Shown: positions 33,751 to 42,254, numbered from the stretch's first letter. The stretch is DNA of 64,000 bases from JBEKZD01 sp050013395 (GCA_050013395.1 JBEKFI010000006.1:1-64000), one strand, 5' to 3'. Program-made: numbers and translations. Notes: generated from the sequence alone by a model not told the origin.

Positions 33751-33774
33751 GGCTGGTGCACTCCTGCACCAGCC
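33751..33774. repeat. Hairpin between BON and helix-rich genes
   Basis: GGCTGGTGCA, loop CTCC, TGCACCAGCC: a perfect 10-bp stem without a T-run, possibly an mRNA-stabilising or processing element within the operon. Confidence 0.6.
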
Positions 33775-33795
33775 AACAGCGATCCTGTGGTTGTG

Positions 33796-34563
33796 TTACT
33801 CTTTCTTGGGCTCTTCGATGGTCATGTTGTTGACCACGCTCTTCACACCGTGAACGTCCTCGACGAGCTTGGTAACCAGATCCTTCTCGGCGGCGTTCCG
33901 GGCTTTGCCACCCAGCGTGACCACGCCATCGTTCGTCTCCACCTTGGTCCGGAGGACGCCGGTCGAGCGATGCGACAGCAACGTCATCTTCACTTGGGCG
34001 GTGATGGAAGCGTCATCAATCTTTTCGCCCATGGTTTCGCCCGGCTTTTCCGGGTTTGCTGCCACCGTCATCTCGTTCTTGACGCCTTTGACGCCTTCGA
34101 CGTCTTTGGCGAATTCGGTGGTGAGTTCCTTTTGGGCCTGGCTCGCGGCTTCGCCTTTCAGCGTCACGATGCCATCTTTCACGTAAACCTCCGTTTTGTG
34201 GGCATTCACGTTGCGATGGAACACCAGCGCGGTTTTCACTTTCATGCTGACCCACGTATCCGAGCTCTCGGCGGGGCCTTTGACTTCGATACGATTGTCC
34301 ACGGTCTTGACCCCGGGCAACGCCTCGGCGACGTCTTGGGCCATCGGTTTGTGGGTTTCGTTATACACGTCGCCCGACAAGGTGACGGCTCCATCCTTGG
34401 AGCTGATCTTGATGTGTTCGTCCTTCAGATACGTCTTATAGACGTAGGTCTTTTTGAACGAGGTTTCGATGCGGTCATCCGTCTCGGACGCGCGCAACGG
34501 CGTGCTGCTGCCCACCAGGGCGGCCACAGCCACTACAAGCGCCAATGGATACATTACTTTCAT
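33796..34563 (-). CDS. Triple BON-domain periplasmic protein
   Basis: A 255-residue protein with a signal peptide (MKVMYPLALVVAVAALVGSS, cleavage near LRA-SE). Three BON domains follow: IKISSKDGAVTLSGDVYNE (about 50-105), VYVKDGIVTLKGEAASQAQK (about 115-180) and VETNDGVVTLGGKARNAAEK (about 190-250). BON proteins such as OsmY bind phospholipid and protect the envelope under osmotic stress. The regulator-like palindrome at 34632-34651 lies 69 bases upstream in promoter orientation. Confidence 0.9.
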   Translation of the reverse strand: MKVMYPLALVVAVAALVGSSTPLRASETDDRIETSFKKTYVYKTYLKDEHIKISSKDGAVTLSGDVYNETHKPMAQDVAEALPGVKTVDNRIEVKGPAESSDTWVSMKVKTALVFHRNVNAHKTEVYVKDGIVTLKGEAASQAQKELTTEFAKDVEGVKGVKNEMTVAANPEKPGETMGEKIDDASITAQVKMTLLSHRSTGVLRTKVETNDGVVTLGGKARNAAEKDLVTKLVEDVHGVKSVVNNMTIEEPKKE

Positions 34564-34631
34564 TCGACTTCCTTCTTTCTGTTGTTACGTCTTTGGGTTG
34601 GAAGCAGGCTACGCGATGGGCTGGCCCTTCG

Positions 34632-34651
34632 CTATGGGGTAAAACCCTACC
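34632..34651 (-). promoter_or_regulatory. Palindromic operator, site 1 (before BON operon)
   Basis: On the plus strand CTATGGGGT, AAA, ACCCTACC. Read toward the BON gene it is GGTAGGGT, TTT, ACCCCATAG, followed by CGAAGGGCCAGCCCA and a possible -10 TAGCCT. Site 2 shares the downstream block. Confidence 0.65.
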
Positions 34652-34679
34652 TTGGATGTTCAGGGGTCCATGGCCATGC

Positions 34680-35606
34680 TTACGGCTTCTTCACGCGGCC
34701 GGCTTTGTTGGTCGCTGCGGCATCGGCTTGCTCGACGTACTTGCGGATCAGCCAGTGCCGCTGCATCCCTCTGACCAACCGTTCGATCTCGTGCATGGTC
34801 TGCTGCGTCTGCGCCACCAGCGCCGGCAGGTCTTGGGCGCTCTGATTAACCGAACCGGCGATCGCCGGGAAATTCGTGCTCGCTTGCTGAACGTTGCCCA
34901 AGATGAGCTTCAGTTCGTCCATCGAGGCGTTGGCCTTGGCCAGCAACTCCTCCAACTCATCCGCGACCGTCGGATCTGTCAGCAGTCGGCCCGCCGTGCC
35001 TTTGCCCTGCTGGAGGTCAGTGGCAATGTCGTCCACGCGAACAATCAGTTTGTCCAAGCGCTCCGTCGCGGCGACGAGGTTCGTGCCCAGCGCAGTCCAC
35101 GTCTCGAGGCCCGCGCTCAGTTTCTTCAACGCGGGCACGGCCTCGCGGCGGACCTCCTCCAGCGCGGCTTCCAAGGCGCTTGGCTGAAGCTCGTTGCAGA
35201 TGATGGAGGCATTCTTTTCGGGCAACGGCTGGCCATGACCGCGCGTGATCTCAAAGTAGGCATCGCCCATCACGCCGAATTTCCGTTTGACGACCGCCGA
35301 CGAGTCCGCGCGCACAAACAGGAAGAAATCGCGGCGGATGTTCACCCGGGCCTCCATGCGCCCGGTCGGATCGACGCTGACATCGGAGACCGTTCCCATG
35401 AGCGTGCCCAGGAAGTACACCTCCGAGCCTTGCCGGATGCCCGCCGCGCCGGTCGCCGGCAGAACGATCCGCAGCGTGACATTGCTTCTGAACCAGCGCT
35501 GACTGTGACTCGTCCACACGATGGCGGCGATCAGCACGGCGACAACGGCGAGGACAAACGTGCCCGTGATCGCGTTGACGTGCCGAAACTTGAAGCGTTC
35601 TTCCAT
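34680..35606 (-). CDS. MlaD/MCE-family lipid-transport protein
   Basis: A 308-residue protein: an N-terminal membrane anchor (ITGTFVLAVVAVLIAAIVW), then an MCE domain at about 40-120 (NVTLRIVLPATGAAGIRQGS, GSEVYFLGTLMGTVSDVSVD) and a helical tail with regularly spaced acidic heptads ending in a basic region. MCE proteins form hexameric rings that carry phospholipid between the membranes. It sits 40 bases downstream of mlaE; no ATPase (MlaF) or MlaB is in the window. Confidence 0.85.
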   Translation of the reverse strand: MEERFKFRHVNAITGTFVLAVVAVLIAAIVWTSHSQRWFRSNVTLRIVLPATGAAGIRQGSEVYFLGTLMGTVSDVSVDPTGRMEARVNIRRDFFLFVRADSSAVVKRKFGVMGDAYFEITRGHGQPLPEKNASIICNELQPSALEAALEEVRREAVPALKKLSAGLETWTALGTNLVAATERLDKLIVRVDDIATDLQQGKGTAGRLLTDPTVADELEELLAKANASMDELKLILGNVQQASTNFPAIAGSVNQSAQDLPALVAQTQQTMHEIERLVRGMQRHWLIRKYVEQADAAATNKAGRVKKP

Positions 35607-35646
35607 CAGTGTGCCTCGTTCGCCTTGTCCGTCATTTCGTTCATGG

Positions 35647-36483
35647 CTACAGATAAGTTAGCAGCGACACCACCGCCGAGATCACAAACAGGCCCGCGAC
35701 GGAGCGGGTGAGCGCCCGTTGCGTGGCCCGCGGGATTTCCGTGACCGACCCGCCGACGCCCAGCCCGCCAATGCAACAGGACGCACCGGCAAACAGGGCG
35801 GGCAGGATGCTCTTGGCGAGGATGCTGAACACGTCGTTGGGGCGAACCGCGCTCGACACGGTGTCCGTAAATAACAGCAAATCGCCACTGCCTTTTCCGA
35901 CCCATGCCGCGAACACATAACCGCTCGCAAACGCGACCAGGATAAAGATGATCGTCAGGCAAAACGTGGACACGGCCACGCCCAGCACGCGCGGCATCAC
36001 CAGATACAGGAACGGATCGCTCCCCTGTGCTTCGAGGGCGTGAACGTCCCCGTTGATTTTGAGAACGGCCAGTTCTGTCGCCATCGCACTGCTGCTGCGC
36101 ACGATCACCACGATGTTGGTCAGTACCGGACCGAGTTCGCGCGCCACGACCGCCACCAACAGCGGCCCGAGCAGTTGTGATTGTCCCGCTGCGCCGACCC
36201 AGAAAGAGAGCTGCACCACCACCGAAATACCGACAAACACCGCCACCCCGCAGACAAACCCGAGCGGTTCGACTCCGATAGCCAGGACCTGCCGCGCCAA
36301 CATGTTCCGCACCGTGCGCACCCAGGACCGCGGTCGAACGCCGACGTACAGGACTGTCCCAATCACCGCCGCCGCATGCCGCAACTCGTCCCACTGCGTC
36401 CAAGCCATCTCCCCCAATCTGCCAATCGCACGCATGAATGGATTCCGAAACTCACCTGCCACTTCGGTTATTCCTACAAACAT
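35647..36483 (-). CDS. MlaE-family ABC transporter permease
   Basis: A 278-residue inner-membrane protein of the MlaE/YrbE family. Core motifs are GVAVFVGISVVVQLSFWVG, LVAVVARELGPVLTNIVVIV with the conserved RSSSAMATELAVLKINGDV, and GSDPFLYLVMPRVLGV. With MlaD it would form the membrane part of a phospholipid transporter; the ATPase must be encoded elsewhere. The start is uncertain: M1 lacks a good ribosome site, and M26 has GGGGGAG too close. Confidence 0.87.
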   Translation of the reverse strand: MFVGITEVAGEFRNPFMRAIGRLGEMAWTQWDELRHAAAVIGTVLYVGVRPRSWVRTVRNMLARQVLAIGVEPLGFVCGVAVFVGISVVVQLSFWVGAAGQSQLLGPLLVAVVARELGPVLTNIVVIVRSSSAMATELAVLKINGDVHALEAQGSDPFLYLVMPRVLGVAVSTFCLTIIFILVAFASGYVFAAWVGKGSGDLLLFTDTVSSAVRPNDVFSILAKSILPALFAGASCCIGGLGVGGSVTEIPRATQRALTRSVAGLFVISAVVSLLTYL

Positions 36484-36547
36484 AGCGCTTGTCTCAGTCT
36501 ACAATCACCTGCTCGCCGTAAAGCCAAGTGGGATGGTTATTCAGTTA

Positions 36548-36667
36548 CTAAGTCTTCATGATGTTTCGACCTGCTGGACGGTTCTTAACCATCCCTTTTC
36601 CACCACGCCCCTTGGCCGCGCGCTTTTTAGCTGCAGTCATCCTGCCGCCTCTGCTTTTCTTTGCCAT
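36548..36667 (-). CDS. Very small, highly basic protein
   Basis: A 39-residue protein starting MAKKSRGGRMTAAKKRAAKG and ending NIMKT, with about 14 Lys/Arg and no acidic residues. The ATG follows GAAGGGGTG at a suitable distance. It lies 77 bases downstream of the site 2 palindrome and 64 bases before mlaE, so it is probably the first gene of that operon. The composition suggests nucleic-acid or membrane binding, as in small histone-like or ribosome-associated peptides; no family is recognised. Confidence 0.6.
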   Translation of the reverse strand: MAKKSRGGRMTAAKKRAAKGRGGKGMVKNRPAGRNIMKT

Positions 36668-36988
36668 ATGCAATCACCCCTTCCCTTGTTGCGTTGTTAC
36701 GTTTTCCATTACGAAGCATGCTAAGTCGTGGGCTGGCCCTTCGCTATGGGGTGTATACCCCATAGACGGCTTGCCGACGACGCCCTCCAGTTTCTCCAAC
36801 AACAACCCTGGCCCGGTAACGCAAACCGGGCGTCAAGCAGGCGGTGGCTGAAGTCGAACCGCGAGAGTCAACCCTTCTGAGCGAATCGCGGCGCAGGCGT
36901 ACCGGCAGACGTACCGGCATTCAATCGCGGGCTGGTTCGCCGAAGGAGAGCTTGCCCCGACCGGCTCACCTTGGCATACTGCGTACCG
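36668..36988. other. Regulatory/intergenic region
   Basis: It holds the site 2 palindrome, a GCCCGGT/ACCGGGC hairpin (36811-36831) and a direct repeat GTACCGGCAGACGTACCGGCA near 36900. No gene seen. Confidence 0.5.
36744..36765 (-). promoter_or_regulatory. Palindromic operator, site 2 (before basic peptide-mlaE-mlaD)
   Basis: Perfect arms CTATGGGGT and ACCCCATAG separated by GTAT. The adjoining block GGGCTGGCCCTTCG is identical to that at site 1, and a TAGCAT at the -10 position follows at the same spacing as TAGCCT in site 1. Confidence 0.7.
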
Positions 36989-38026
36989 ATGGCTGCGAGT
37001 GTCGCACTTGTAGATTTAGGTGAAACCGTTGACCTAGCGAGGGTGGCGGCGACGGATCATCTTGACCCAGAAAGGCGGGCCGAATTGGGGCAAGTCCTAA
37101 CGCCGCATTTCGTTGCAAAGTTGATGGCAGACAGGCTGTCACTGCATCGTTCCTCAATTCGTTTGCTCGATCCGGGTGCCGGAATCGGGTCGTTGACTGC
37201 GGCTGTCGTCGAGCGGATTCTCCAGAGTGACCAGCGGCCTACTTCGCTTCATGTGGATGCTTTCGAGATTGATTCGACGCTTGCTGTCCACTTGGATGAT
37301 ACGCTGGAACTTTGCGCGAGACACCTTGCAGGAATCGGCGTCTATTTCTCGCATGTGATTCACCGCACGGACTTCATCTCCGATGCAAGTCTGGCGTTGC
37401 GGGATGACCTTTTTACCGGAGAGCGCCAGCGTTACGATGCTGCAATTCTGAATCCGCCTTACCGGAAGATCGCGACGGATTCGGTGGAACGAAGGCATCT
37501 TGAGGGAGTGGGATTGCCGGTCGTTAATCTTTACACGGCGTTTCTCGGGCTCGTGGTGAAGCTGCTGGCGGAGGACGGGGAGTTGGTGGCGATCACGCCG
37601 CGCAGTTTCTGCAACGGTCCATATCACGCGCCGTTTCGCAGGTTTTTCTTGGACGAGATGGCGATTAAGTCCATGCACGTTTTCGAGTCGCGAAAAGCTG
37701 CTTTCAATGAAGCCGATGTCTTGCAGGAGAATGTCGTCATCCATGCCGTCAAAACGAGAATCAAGCCGCAGACCGTGACAATCTTCACGTCGAGCGGCCA
37801 ATCTGAAGACATGGTTGCCTATCACGAAACACTTTATGACAAAATAGTCCTGCCGGACGATGCACAGCGGTTCATTCGGATTGTCGAAGATAGCGTTGAC
37901 GACGAGATTCAACAGCAGCTTCAGGCGCTGCCCTCTCGTCTCGACCATTTGGGACTGTCAGCGTCAACAGGTCGCGTAGTGGATTTTCGCGCAGCGGACT
38001 TGCTGCAAGCGGAATTGAACGCGTAG
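36989..38026 (+). CDS. Truncated Eco57I/BsuBI-type N6-adenine DNA methyltransferase
   Basis: 345 residues from the ATG at 36989. A QVLTPHFVAKLMAD entry motif precedes the SAM-binding LLDPGAGIGSLTA (about residue 60) and the catalytic NPPY (YDAAILNPPYRKIA, about 150), typical of BsuBI/PstI/XhoI-class modification enzymes. Those are about 500 residues; here the protein ends at GRVVDFRAADLL, just where the target-recognition region should begin. The specificity part is lost, so activity is doubtful. Confidence 0.8.
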   Translation: MAASVALVDLGETVDLARVAATDHLDPERRAELGQVLTPHFVAKLMADRLSLHRSSIRLLDPGAGIGSLTAAVVERILQSDQRPTSLHVDAFEIDSTLAVHLDDTLELCARHLAGIGVYFSHVIHRTDFISDASLALRDDLFTGERQRYDAAILNPPYRKIATDSVERRHLEGVGLPVVNLYTAFLGLVVKLLAEDGELVAITPRSFCNGPYHAPFRRFFLDEMAIKSMHVFESRKAAFNEADVLQENVVIHAVKTRIKPQTVTIFTSSGQSEDMVAYHETLYDKIVLPDDAQRFIRIVEDSVDDEIQQQLQALPSRLDHLGLSASTGRVVDFRAADLLQAELNA

Positions 38027-38043
38027 CCTTGGGCGACCGCACC

Positions 38044-38517
38044 TCAGAACGAGATGCTCCATGTCGGGTAGATTCCTTTCGCCCGGGCGAAAATCCGCGC
38101 CAAGTCGATCTCCGTGTGCTGACGCGTTGTGGTGTTCACCAGCACGAACTTGAACTGGCGCTTTAGGCTTTGCGCAACCAGAACCTCCGCGCCTGTGAGG
38201 CCAAAAAAGAATTTCGAGAAGTCAGATCGAAGATTCTTCTTCGTGGACTTTATTTCGAAGACAGTTACTCGGTGGAGATTGGCTTCCACTGACGCCAAGT
38301 CGTCCAAGTTCACTGAACCGGTTACTTTAACAATGTCGAACGCCTTCCCATAAACGACCTTGCCTTTCTTTGCGAAGGCAACGAGCAGGTTCTGCTTTTG
38401 CCGAGCTGTCGGAATTATAAAACCGGTCTTCTTGGCAACCAGGATGTCGGCGGCTTTCTTGGCGGTCCGTTGACCTGACTGGAAATCGTGTTCTGCGATC
38501 TCGTCCCGTTTGCTCAT
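38044..38517 (-). CDS. Putative PD-(D/E)xK-like nuclease or effector
   Basis: A 157-residue cytoplasmic protein. The core GKAFDIVKVTGSVNLDDLAS then a RVTVFEIKSTKKNLR stretch resembles the acidic/E-x-K strand of restriction-type nucleases; the ending TEIDLARIFARAKGIYPTWS is a conserved-looking module. It overlaps the upstream HTH gene by four bases (ATGA), forming a two-gene cassette between the two halves of a broken restriction-modification locus. The assignment is tentative. Confidence 0.55.
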   Translation of the reverse strand: MSKRDEIAEHDFQSGQRTAKKAADILVAKKTGFIIPTARQKQNLLVAFAKKGKVVYGKAFDIVKVTGSVNLDDLASVEANLHRVTVFEIKSTKKNLRSDFSKFFFGLTGAEVLVAQSLKRQFKFVLVNTTTRQHTEIDLARIFARAKGIYPTWSISF

Positions 38518-38777
38518 CGACTTCTGCCTCGCTCAGCCTTGCTGAAGTTGGAGTACGCGGCTGCAAACTTCTCAATGGTCAATCCCAACGCACCGCAGAC
38601 TTGTGCCGTCTCAATAAAGTCCAATCGTCTCTCTCCGGTTTCGTACTTGCTCACGAAGCTCTGGGGAACTTTGAGGCGCTCAGCCAACTCGGCTTGGGTT
38701 AAGCCTTTATCTTCGCGCAGCTTCTTGAGCAGCGCGCAGAATGAATCGTAATCGTCTGTTTGGCTCGCTTTACTCAC
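38514..38777 (-). CDS. XRE-family transcriptional regulator
   Basis: About 87 residues from a GTG at 38777 (GTG 38792 is an alternative). The helix-turn-helix KLREDKGLTQAELAERLKVP continues QSFVSKYETGERRLDFIE, as in controller (C) proteins and type II antitoxin regulators. Its stop overlaps the nuclease-like gene start. It reads divergently from the PstI-like endonuclease fragment at 38830, so the intervening 50 bases probably hold shared control signals. Confidence 0.85.
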   Translation of the reverse strand: MSKASQTDDYDSFCALLKKLREDKGLTQAELAERLKVPQSFVSKYETGERRLDFIETAQVCGALGLTIEKFAAAYSNFSKAERGRSR

Positions 38778-38829
38778 CCGCCCATAATGCACGACTTGAC
38801 TTGAATAACCCAAATTAGGATATTCGAGC

Positions 38830-39402
38830 GTGCGACGTAACCTACCATTCGACGCCGAAAGCATCCGTGAGACTCTGGAAGCCTTTGTTGAGGCCGGTAT
38901 CGCAAAGCGAATCGAGCATGCAGCTCCCGTGAAGTTTTCTCGTCGTGCACGCCGCGCTCTCGTCAGAGCCGTCGTCACCAAATTGCACGCGTGCTGGGCG
39001 CCTGCCGGGCGCGTTCTTTACGTTGGCGATGCCGACACGAAATTTGCCCGCTTTGACAAAAGAGGACTCAGCAAATTGGGTGTGCATCTGGAAGAGCACG
39101 GCAAGATGCCCGATGTCATCATCCATTACACAAAGAAAAACTGGCTCCTGTTGATCGAGGCAGTCACCTCGCACGGGCCGGTGAATCCGAAACGACATCA
39201 AGAACTCAAACGCTTATTCGCGAAGTCAAAGGCTGGACTGGTTTACGTCACGGCATTTCTCACCCGCAAAGAAATGGTCGTGCACCTCGGGCAAATTTCT
39301 TGGGAAACAGAAGTCTGGGTCGCAGAGTCTCCGACGCACATGATTCATTTTAATGGTGAAAGGTTTCTTGGCCCGTACCCTGACTCGACGCCGACCCGCT
39401 GA
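38830..39402 (+). CDS. C-terminal part of a BsuBI/PstI-type restriction endonuclease
   Basis: A 190-residue frame from a GTG. It carries the C-terminal catalytic domain of BsuBI/PstI enzymes: RVLYVGDADTKFARFDKRGL, KMPDVIIHYTKKNWLLLIEA with VTSHGPVNPKRHQEL, VYVTAFLTRKEM and WETEVWVAESPTHMIHFNGE. Full enzymes are about 320 residues; the N-terminal winged-helix domain is absent. Together with the shortened methyltransferase this shows a locus whose centre has been replaced by the HTH-nuclease cassette. Confidence 0.85.
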   Translation: MRRNLPFDAESIRETLEAFVEAGIAKRIEHAAPVKFSRRARRALVRAVVTKLHACWAPAGRVLYVGDADTKFARFDKRGLSKLGVHLEEHGKMPDVIIHYTKKNWLLLIEAVTSHGPVNPKRHQELKRLFAKSKAGLVYVTAFLTRKEMVVHLGQISWETEVWVAESPTHMIHFNGERFLGPYPDSTPTR

Positions 39403-39544
39403 GAAGAAACGCCGTCGCGCATCCACAAAATGAGCAAGCACGTTCAACGGTTTGTTGTAACCGCGCATCCCGCGGACACCGGCCATTTGCGTTAACTACA
39501 CACTTCCGAATATTTATGGCGCGACGGAGTGCCCATTCCAACGA

Positions 39545-39564
39545 GGTAGGGTTTTACCCCATCG
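39545..39564 (+). promoter_or_regulatory. Palindromic operator, site 3 (before kinase genes)
   Basis: GGTAGGGT, TTT, ACCCCATCG, essentially the same sequence and orientation toward its gene as site 1. It lies about 128 bases before the first kinase-like ATG, suggesting autoregulation of the two-component system. Confidence 0.6.
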
Positions 39565-39691
39565 ACAGATTGAAGCAACTGTCAGACATTGACACAAGAT
39601 TAGTGGCTCGCCGACGAGGGATCAGGCGTCCCTGAGGGCGGGACAACAACCGAGGCTGCCTTGGTGGTGGCGCATGAATGCGGGATACACT

Positions 39692-40399
39692 ATGAAGCGA
39701 AAATTGACCGGGTTATCGCGACGCTATGTGGCGGCGTTGCGAAAACACCTGAAGCAAGGGCCACAGGCGAGCTTGCAGCCGGCGCTTGGACTGGGACGCC
39801 AGGCCGCGGCTCTCGGACTGGAGACGTTGGACGTGGCCAGGATTCACGAGGGAGCACTCGCCACACTGGAAGCATCCAGCAGCAGAGATGGGATCATCAA
39901 GCGAGCGGGGATTTTTTTTGCCGAGGCCATCACGCCGATCGAGAAGACTCATCGCGCCGCGCTCAAGGCCAATGCCCGCCTGAATCAACTGAACAACACG
40001 CTGGGCCGGCGCACGGTGCACCTGGCGGCCTCCAACCGGTCCTTGAAACAGGGGATCGTCCGGCGCAAGGCCGTGGAGCAAGCCCTCAAGAAAAGCGCGG
40101 GACACTACGCCCGGTTGTTGAAGAAGTCCCGTCGCCTGCAGGAATATTTGCAGCATTTGACCCACCAGATTCTATCGGCGCAGGAGGACAAACGAAAGAA
40201 GATCAGCCGCGAGTTGCATGATGAAGTCGCCCAGACTTTGTTGGGAATCAATGTCCGGCTGTTGACGTTGAAAAAGGCGGCCGCGGTCAACACGGGGGGC
40301 CTTAAAAAAGAGATTGCCAGCACGCAGCAGCTTGTGGAAAAATCAGTGAAAATCATGAGTCGGTTCGCTCGTGAATTCGGCATCCATAATGAAGCGTAA
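39692..40399 (+). CDS. Sensor kinase-like protein lacking the ATPase domain
   Basis: 235 residues from the internal ATG at 39692, which matches the start of the next paralog (MKRKLTGLSRRY). It has the same N-terminal domain, coiled coil and HisKA_3 dimerisation box (ISRELHDEVAQTLLGI, His near 176) as the full kinase at 40389, then ends FAREFGIHNEA, where the other continues to the ATPase. It may be a phospho-acceptor or decoy partner, or a leftover of tandem duplication. The last 11 bases overlap the next gene. Confidence 0.75.
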   Translation: MKRKLTGLSRRYVAALRKHLKQGPQASLQPALGLGRQAAALGLETLDVARIHEGALATLEASSSRDGIIKRAGIFFAEAITPIEKTHRAALKANARLNQLNNTLGRRTVHLAASNRSLKQGIVRRKAVEQALKKSAGHYARLLKKSRRLQEYLQHLTHQILSAQEDKRKKISRELHDEVAQTLLGINVRLLTLKKAAAVNTGGLKKEIASTQQLVEKSVKIMSRFAREFGIHNEA

Positions 40400-41522
40400 A
40401 TTGACCGGGTTATCGCGACGATATCAGGCGGCGTTGCGAAAACACCTGGAACAAGGTTCACAGGCAAGCTCAGAGACGGCACAAAGATTCGGCCGGCAGG
40501 CCATGGCCACCGGGCTGGAGACGTTGGACTTGGCCAGGATTCACGAGCAAGCGTTGATTGCCCTCGTGTTGCCGAGCTACTCCCCCTGCACCCGGGGTGC
40601 GATGGTCCGGCGGGCGGGAACTTTTTTTGCCGAGGCCATCACCCCGATCGAGAAGACTCATCGCACCGCGCGCGAGGCCAGCGTCCGCTTGAATCAAATG
40701 ATCGAGACGTTGAACCGGCGCAGCGCAGATCTGGACGACTCGAACCGGCAGTTGAAACAGGAAACCGCCCGGTGCAAGTCGGTGGAGGAGTCCCTCCGTA
40801 AAAGCGAGCAACACTACAGCCAGTTGCTGGAGCAGTCGCACCGCTTGCAGGAACAATTGCGGCTTCTGTCCCGCCAGCTCCTGGTAGCGCAGGAGGAAGA
40901 ACGCAAGCGGATCAGCCGCGAGCTGCATGATGAAATCGCCCAGACCTTGACGGGCATCAATGTGCGGCTGGCGGCCTTAAAAATGGAGGCCACGGTCAAC
41001 ACCAAAGGCCTCCAGAAAAAGATCACCCGCACACAACGGATGGTGGAGAAGTCGGTGAACATCGTGCATCAGTTCGCGCGAGAATTGCGCCCGGCGGTGT
41101 TGGACGACCTGGGGCTGATTCCCGCTCTTCATTCGTTTGTAAAAAGCTTTTCGAAACAGGCGGGCATCCACATTCGCCTGACGGTTTTTGCTGAGGTTGA
41201 AAAATTGGACAATGCCAAGCGAACGGTCCTCTATCGCGTCGCCCAGGAAGCACTGACCAATGTCGCCCGTCATGCGCAAGCCAGCCGGGTGGACGTGAGC
41301 ATCCGGAAACTCCCGGGCGCTGCTCGAATGGAAATAAAAGACAACGGCAAATCCTTTGAGGCGCAACGCGTCATGGACTCCAAACGGAACACACGCTTGG
41401 GGTTGATCGGCATGCGCGAGCGGCTGGAGATGGTCGGCGGCAGCTTTGGCGTCGAATCGGCGCCGGGCAAAGGAACCACCATCCGAGCACAGATTCCGTT
41501 CACGAAGGGCAACCGGGTTTAA
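40389..41522 (+). CDS. NarX-type soluble histidine kinase
   Basis: 377 residues without transmembrane segments. A novel N-terminal sensory domain (1-90) precedes a coiled coil and HisKA_3 (KRISRELHDEIAQTLTGINV, His near 180), then HATPase_c with EALTNVARHAQASRVDVSIR, an IKDNGKSF segment and GLIGMRERLEMVGGSFGVES. It would autophosphorylate and pass phosphate to the response regulator, whose ATG overlaps its stop codon by one base. The stimulus is unknown; the cytoplasmic location suggests an internal signal. Confidence 0.88.
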   Translation: MKRKLTGLSRRYQAALRKHLEQGSQASSETAQRFGRQAMATGLETLDLARIHEQALIALVLPSYSPCTRGAMVRRAGTFFAEAITPIEKTHRTAREASVRLNQMIETLNRRSADLDDSNRQLKQETARCKSVEESLRKSEQHYSQLLEQSHRLQEQLRLLSRQLLVAQEEERKRISRELHDEIAQTLTGINVRLAALKMEATVNTKGLQKKITRTQRMVEKSVNIVHQFARELRPAVLDDLGLIPALHSFVKSFSKQAGIHIRLTVFAEVEKLDNAKRTVLYRVAQEALTNVARHAQASRVDVSIRKLPGAARMEIKDNGKSFEAQRVMDSKRNTRLGLIGMRERLEMVGGSFGVESAPGKGTTIRAQIPFTKGNRV

Positions 41523-42205
41523 TGTCTATGAAACGCATCACCGTCCTGCTGGCTGAAGACCACATGATTGTCCGCGAGGGGTTTCGGAGGTTGTTGGATG
41601 CCGAAGACGATCTCGATGTGGTCGGCGAAGCGGAGACCGGCCGCCAGGCGGTGGCACTGGCCAGGAAACTTCGTCCCGCCGTGGTCGTGATGGACATCGC
41701 GATGCCATTGCTCAATGGTTTGGAAGCCACCCGTCAGATTCTCAAAGCCGTTCCCGACACCAAGGTGCTCATTCTCTCCGCGCACAGCGATGACGCGTAC
41801 GTCCAGCATGCAACCGAGTTGGGCGCGGTAGGATTTCTGCTCAAACAGACATCCTCGCACGAACTGTCCAAGGCGATTCGGGAAGTGCACAAAGGAAACA
41901 CATTCTTCAGCCCCTCCATTGCCAAGCGCCTCGACAATCGCAATCAGAAGTCGCCTGGTCGAGGAGGACGGCTCAAGAAGAAAGTCGCCCGCCTGAGTTC
42001 GCGCGAGGCGGAGGTGCTCCAACTGATTGCCGAAGGCGAACCCAACAAACAAGTGGCAGGTGAACTGGGCATCAGCATCAAAACCGTCGAGAAGCACCGG
42101 CAGAGTCTCATGCAGAAGCTGAACATCCACGACGTTGCCGGTCTCACGCGTTACGCGATCGGGGCGGGCATCATCGAGAGCAGTGTCCAAGTGACCATCG
42201 TCTAG
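41522..42205 (+). CDS. NarL/FixJ-family response regulator
   Basis: 227 residues. Receiver domain ITVLLAEDHMIVREGFRRLL with phospho-acceptor Asp58 (VVVMDIAMP), Ser/Lys switch residues (ILSAHSD, GFLLKQTS), then a LuxR helix-turn-helix: LSSREAEVLQLIAEGEPNKQ and VAGELGISIKTVEKHRQSL. It is translationally coupled to the kinase. I infer that it binds the TATGGGGT/ACCCCATA palindromes found before its own operon and the neighbouring stress and envelope operons. Confidence 0.93.
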   Translation: MSMKRITVLLAEDHMIVREGFRRLLDAEDDLDVVGEAETGRQAVALARKLRPAVVVMDIAMPLLNGLEATRQILKAVPDTKVLILSAHSDDAYVQHATELGAVGFLLKQTSSHELSKAIREVHKGNTFFSPSIAKRLDNRNQKSPGRGGRLKKKVARLSSREAEVLQLIAEGEPNKQVAGELGISIKTVEKHRQSLMQKLNIHDVAGLTRYAIGAGIIESSVQVTIV

Positions 42206-42254
42206 CCCGCGGCCACCCCGACTTGCCGCGTCGGGACTGAATTCATGAAATCTC

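Noticed and set aside
33140..33853. A 237-codon plus-strand frame opposite the helix-rich stress-like gene
   Set aside because: It is the complement of an Ala/Thr/Gly-rich coding sequence, which gives long Pro/Ser/Thr frames; the minus strand has the ribosome site and operon context.
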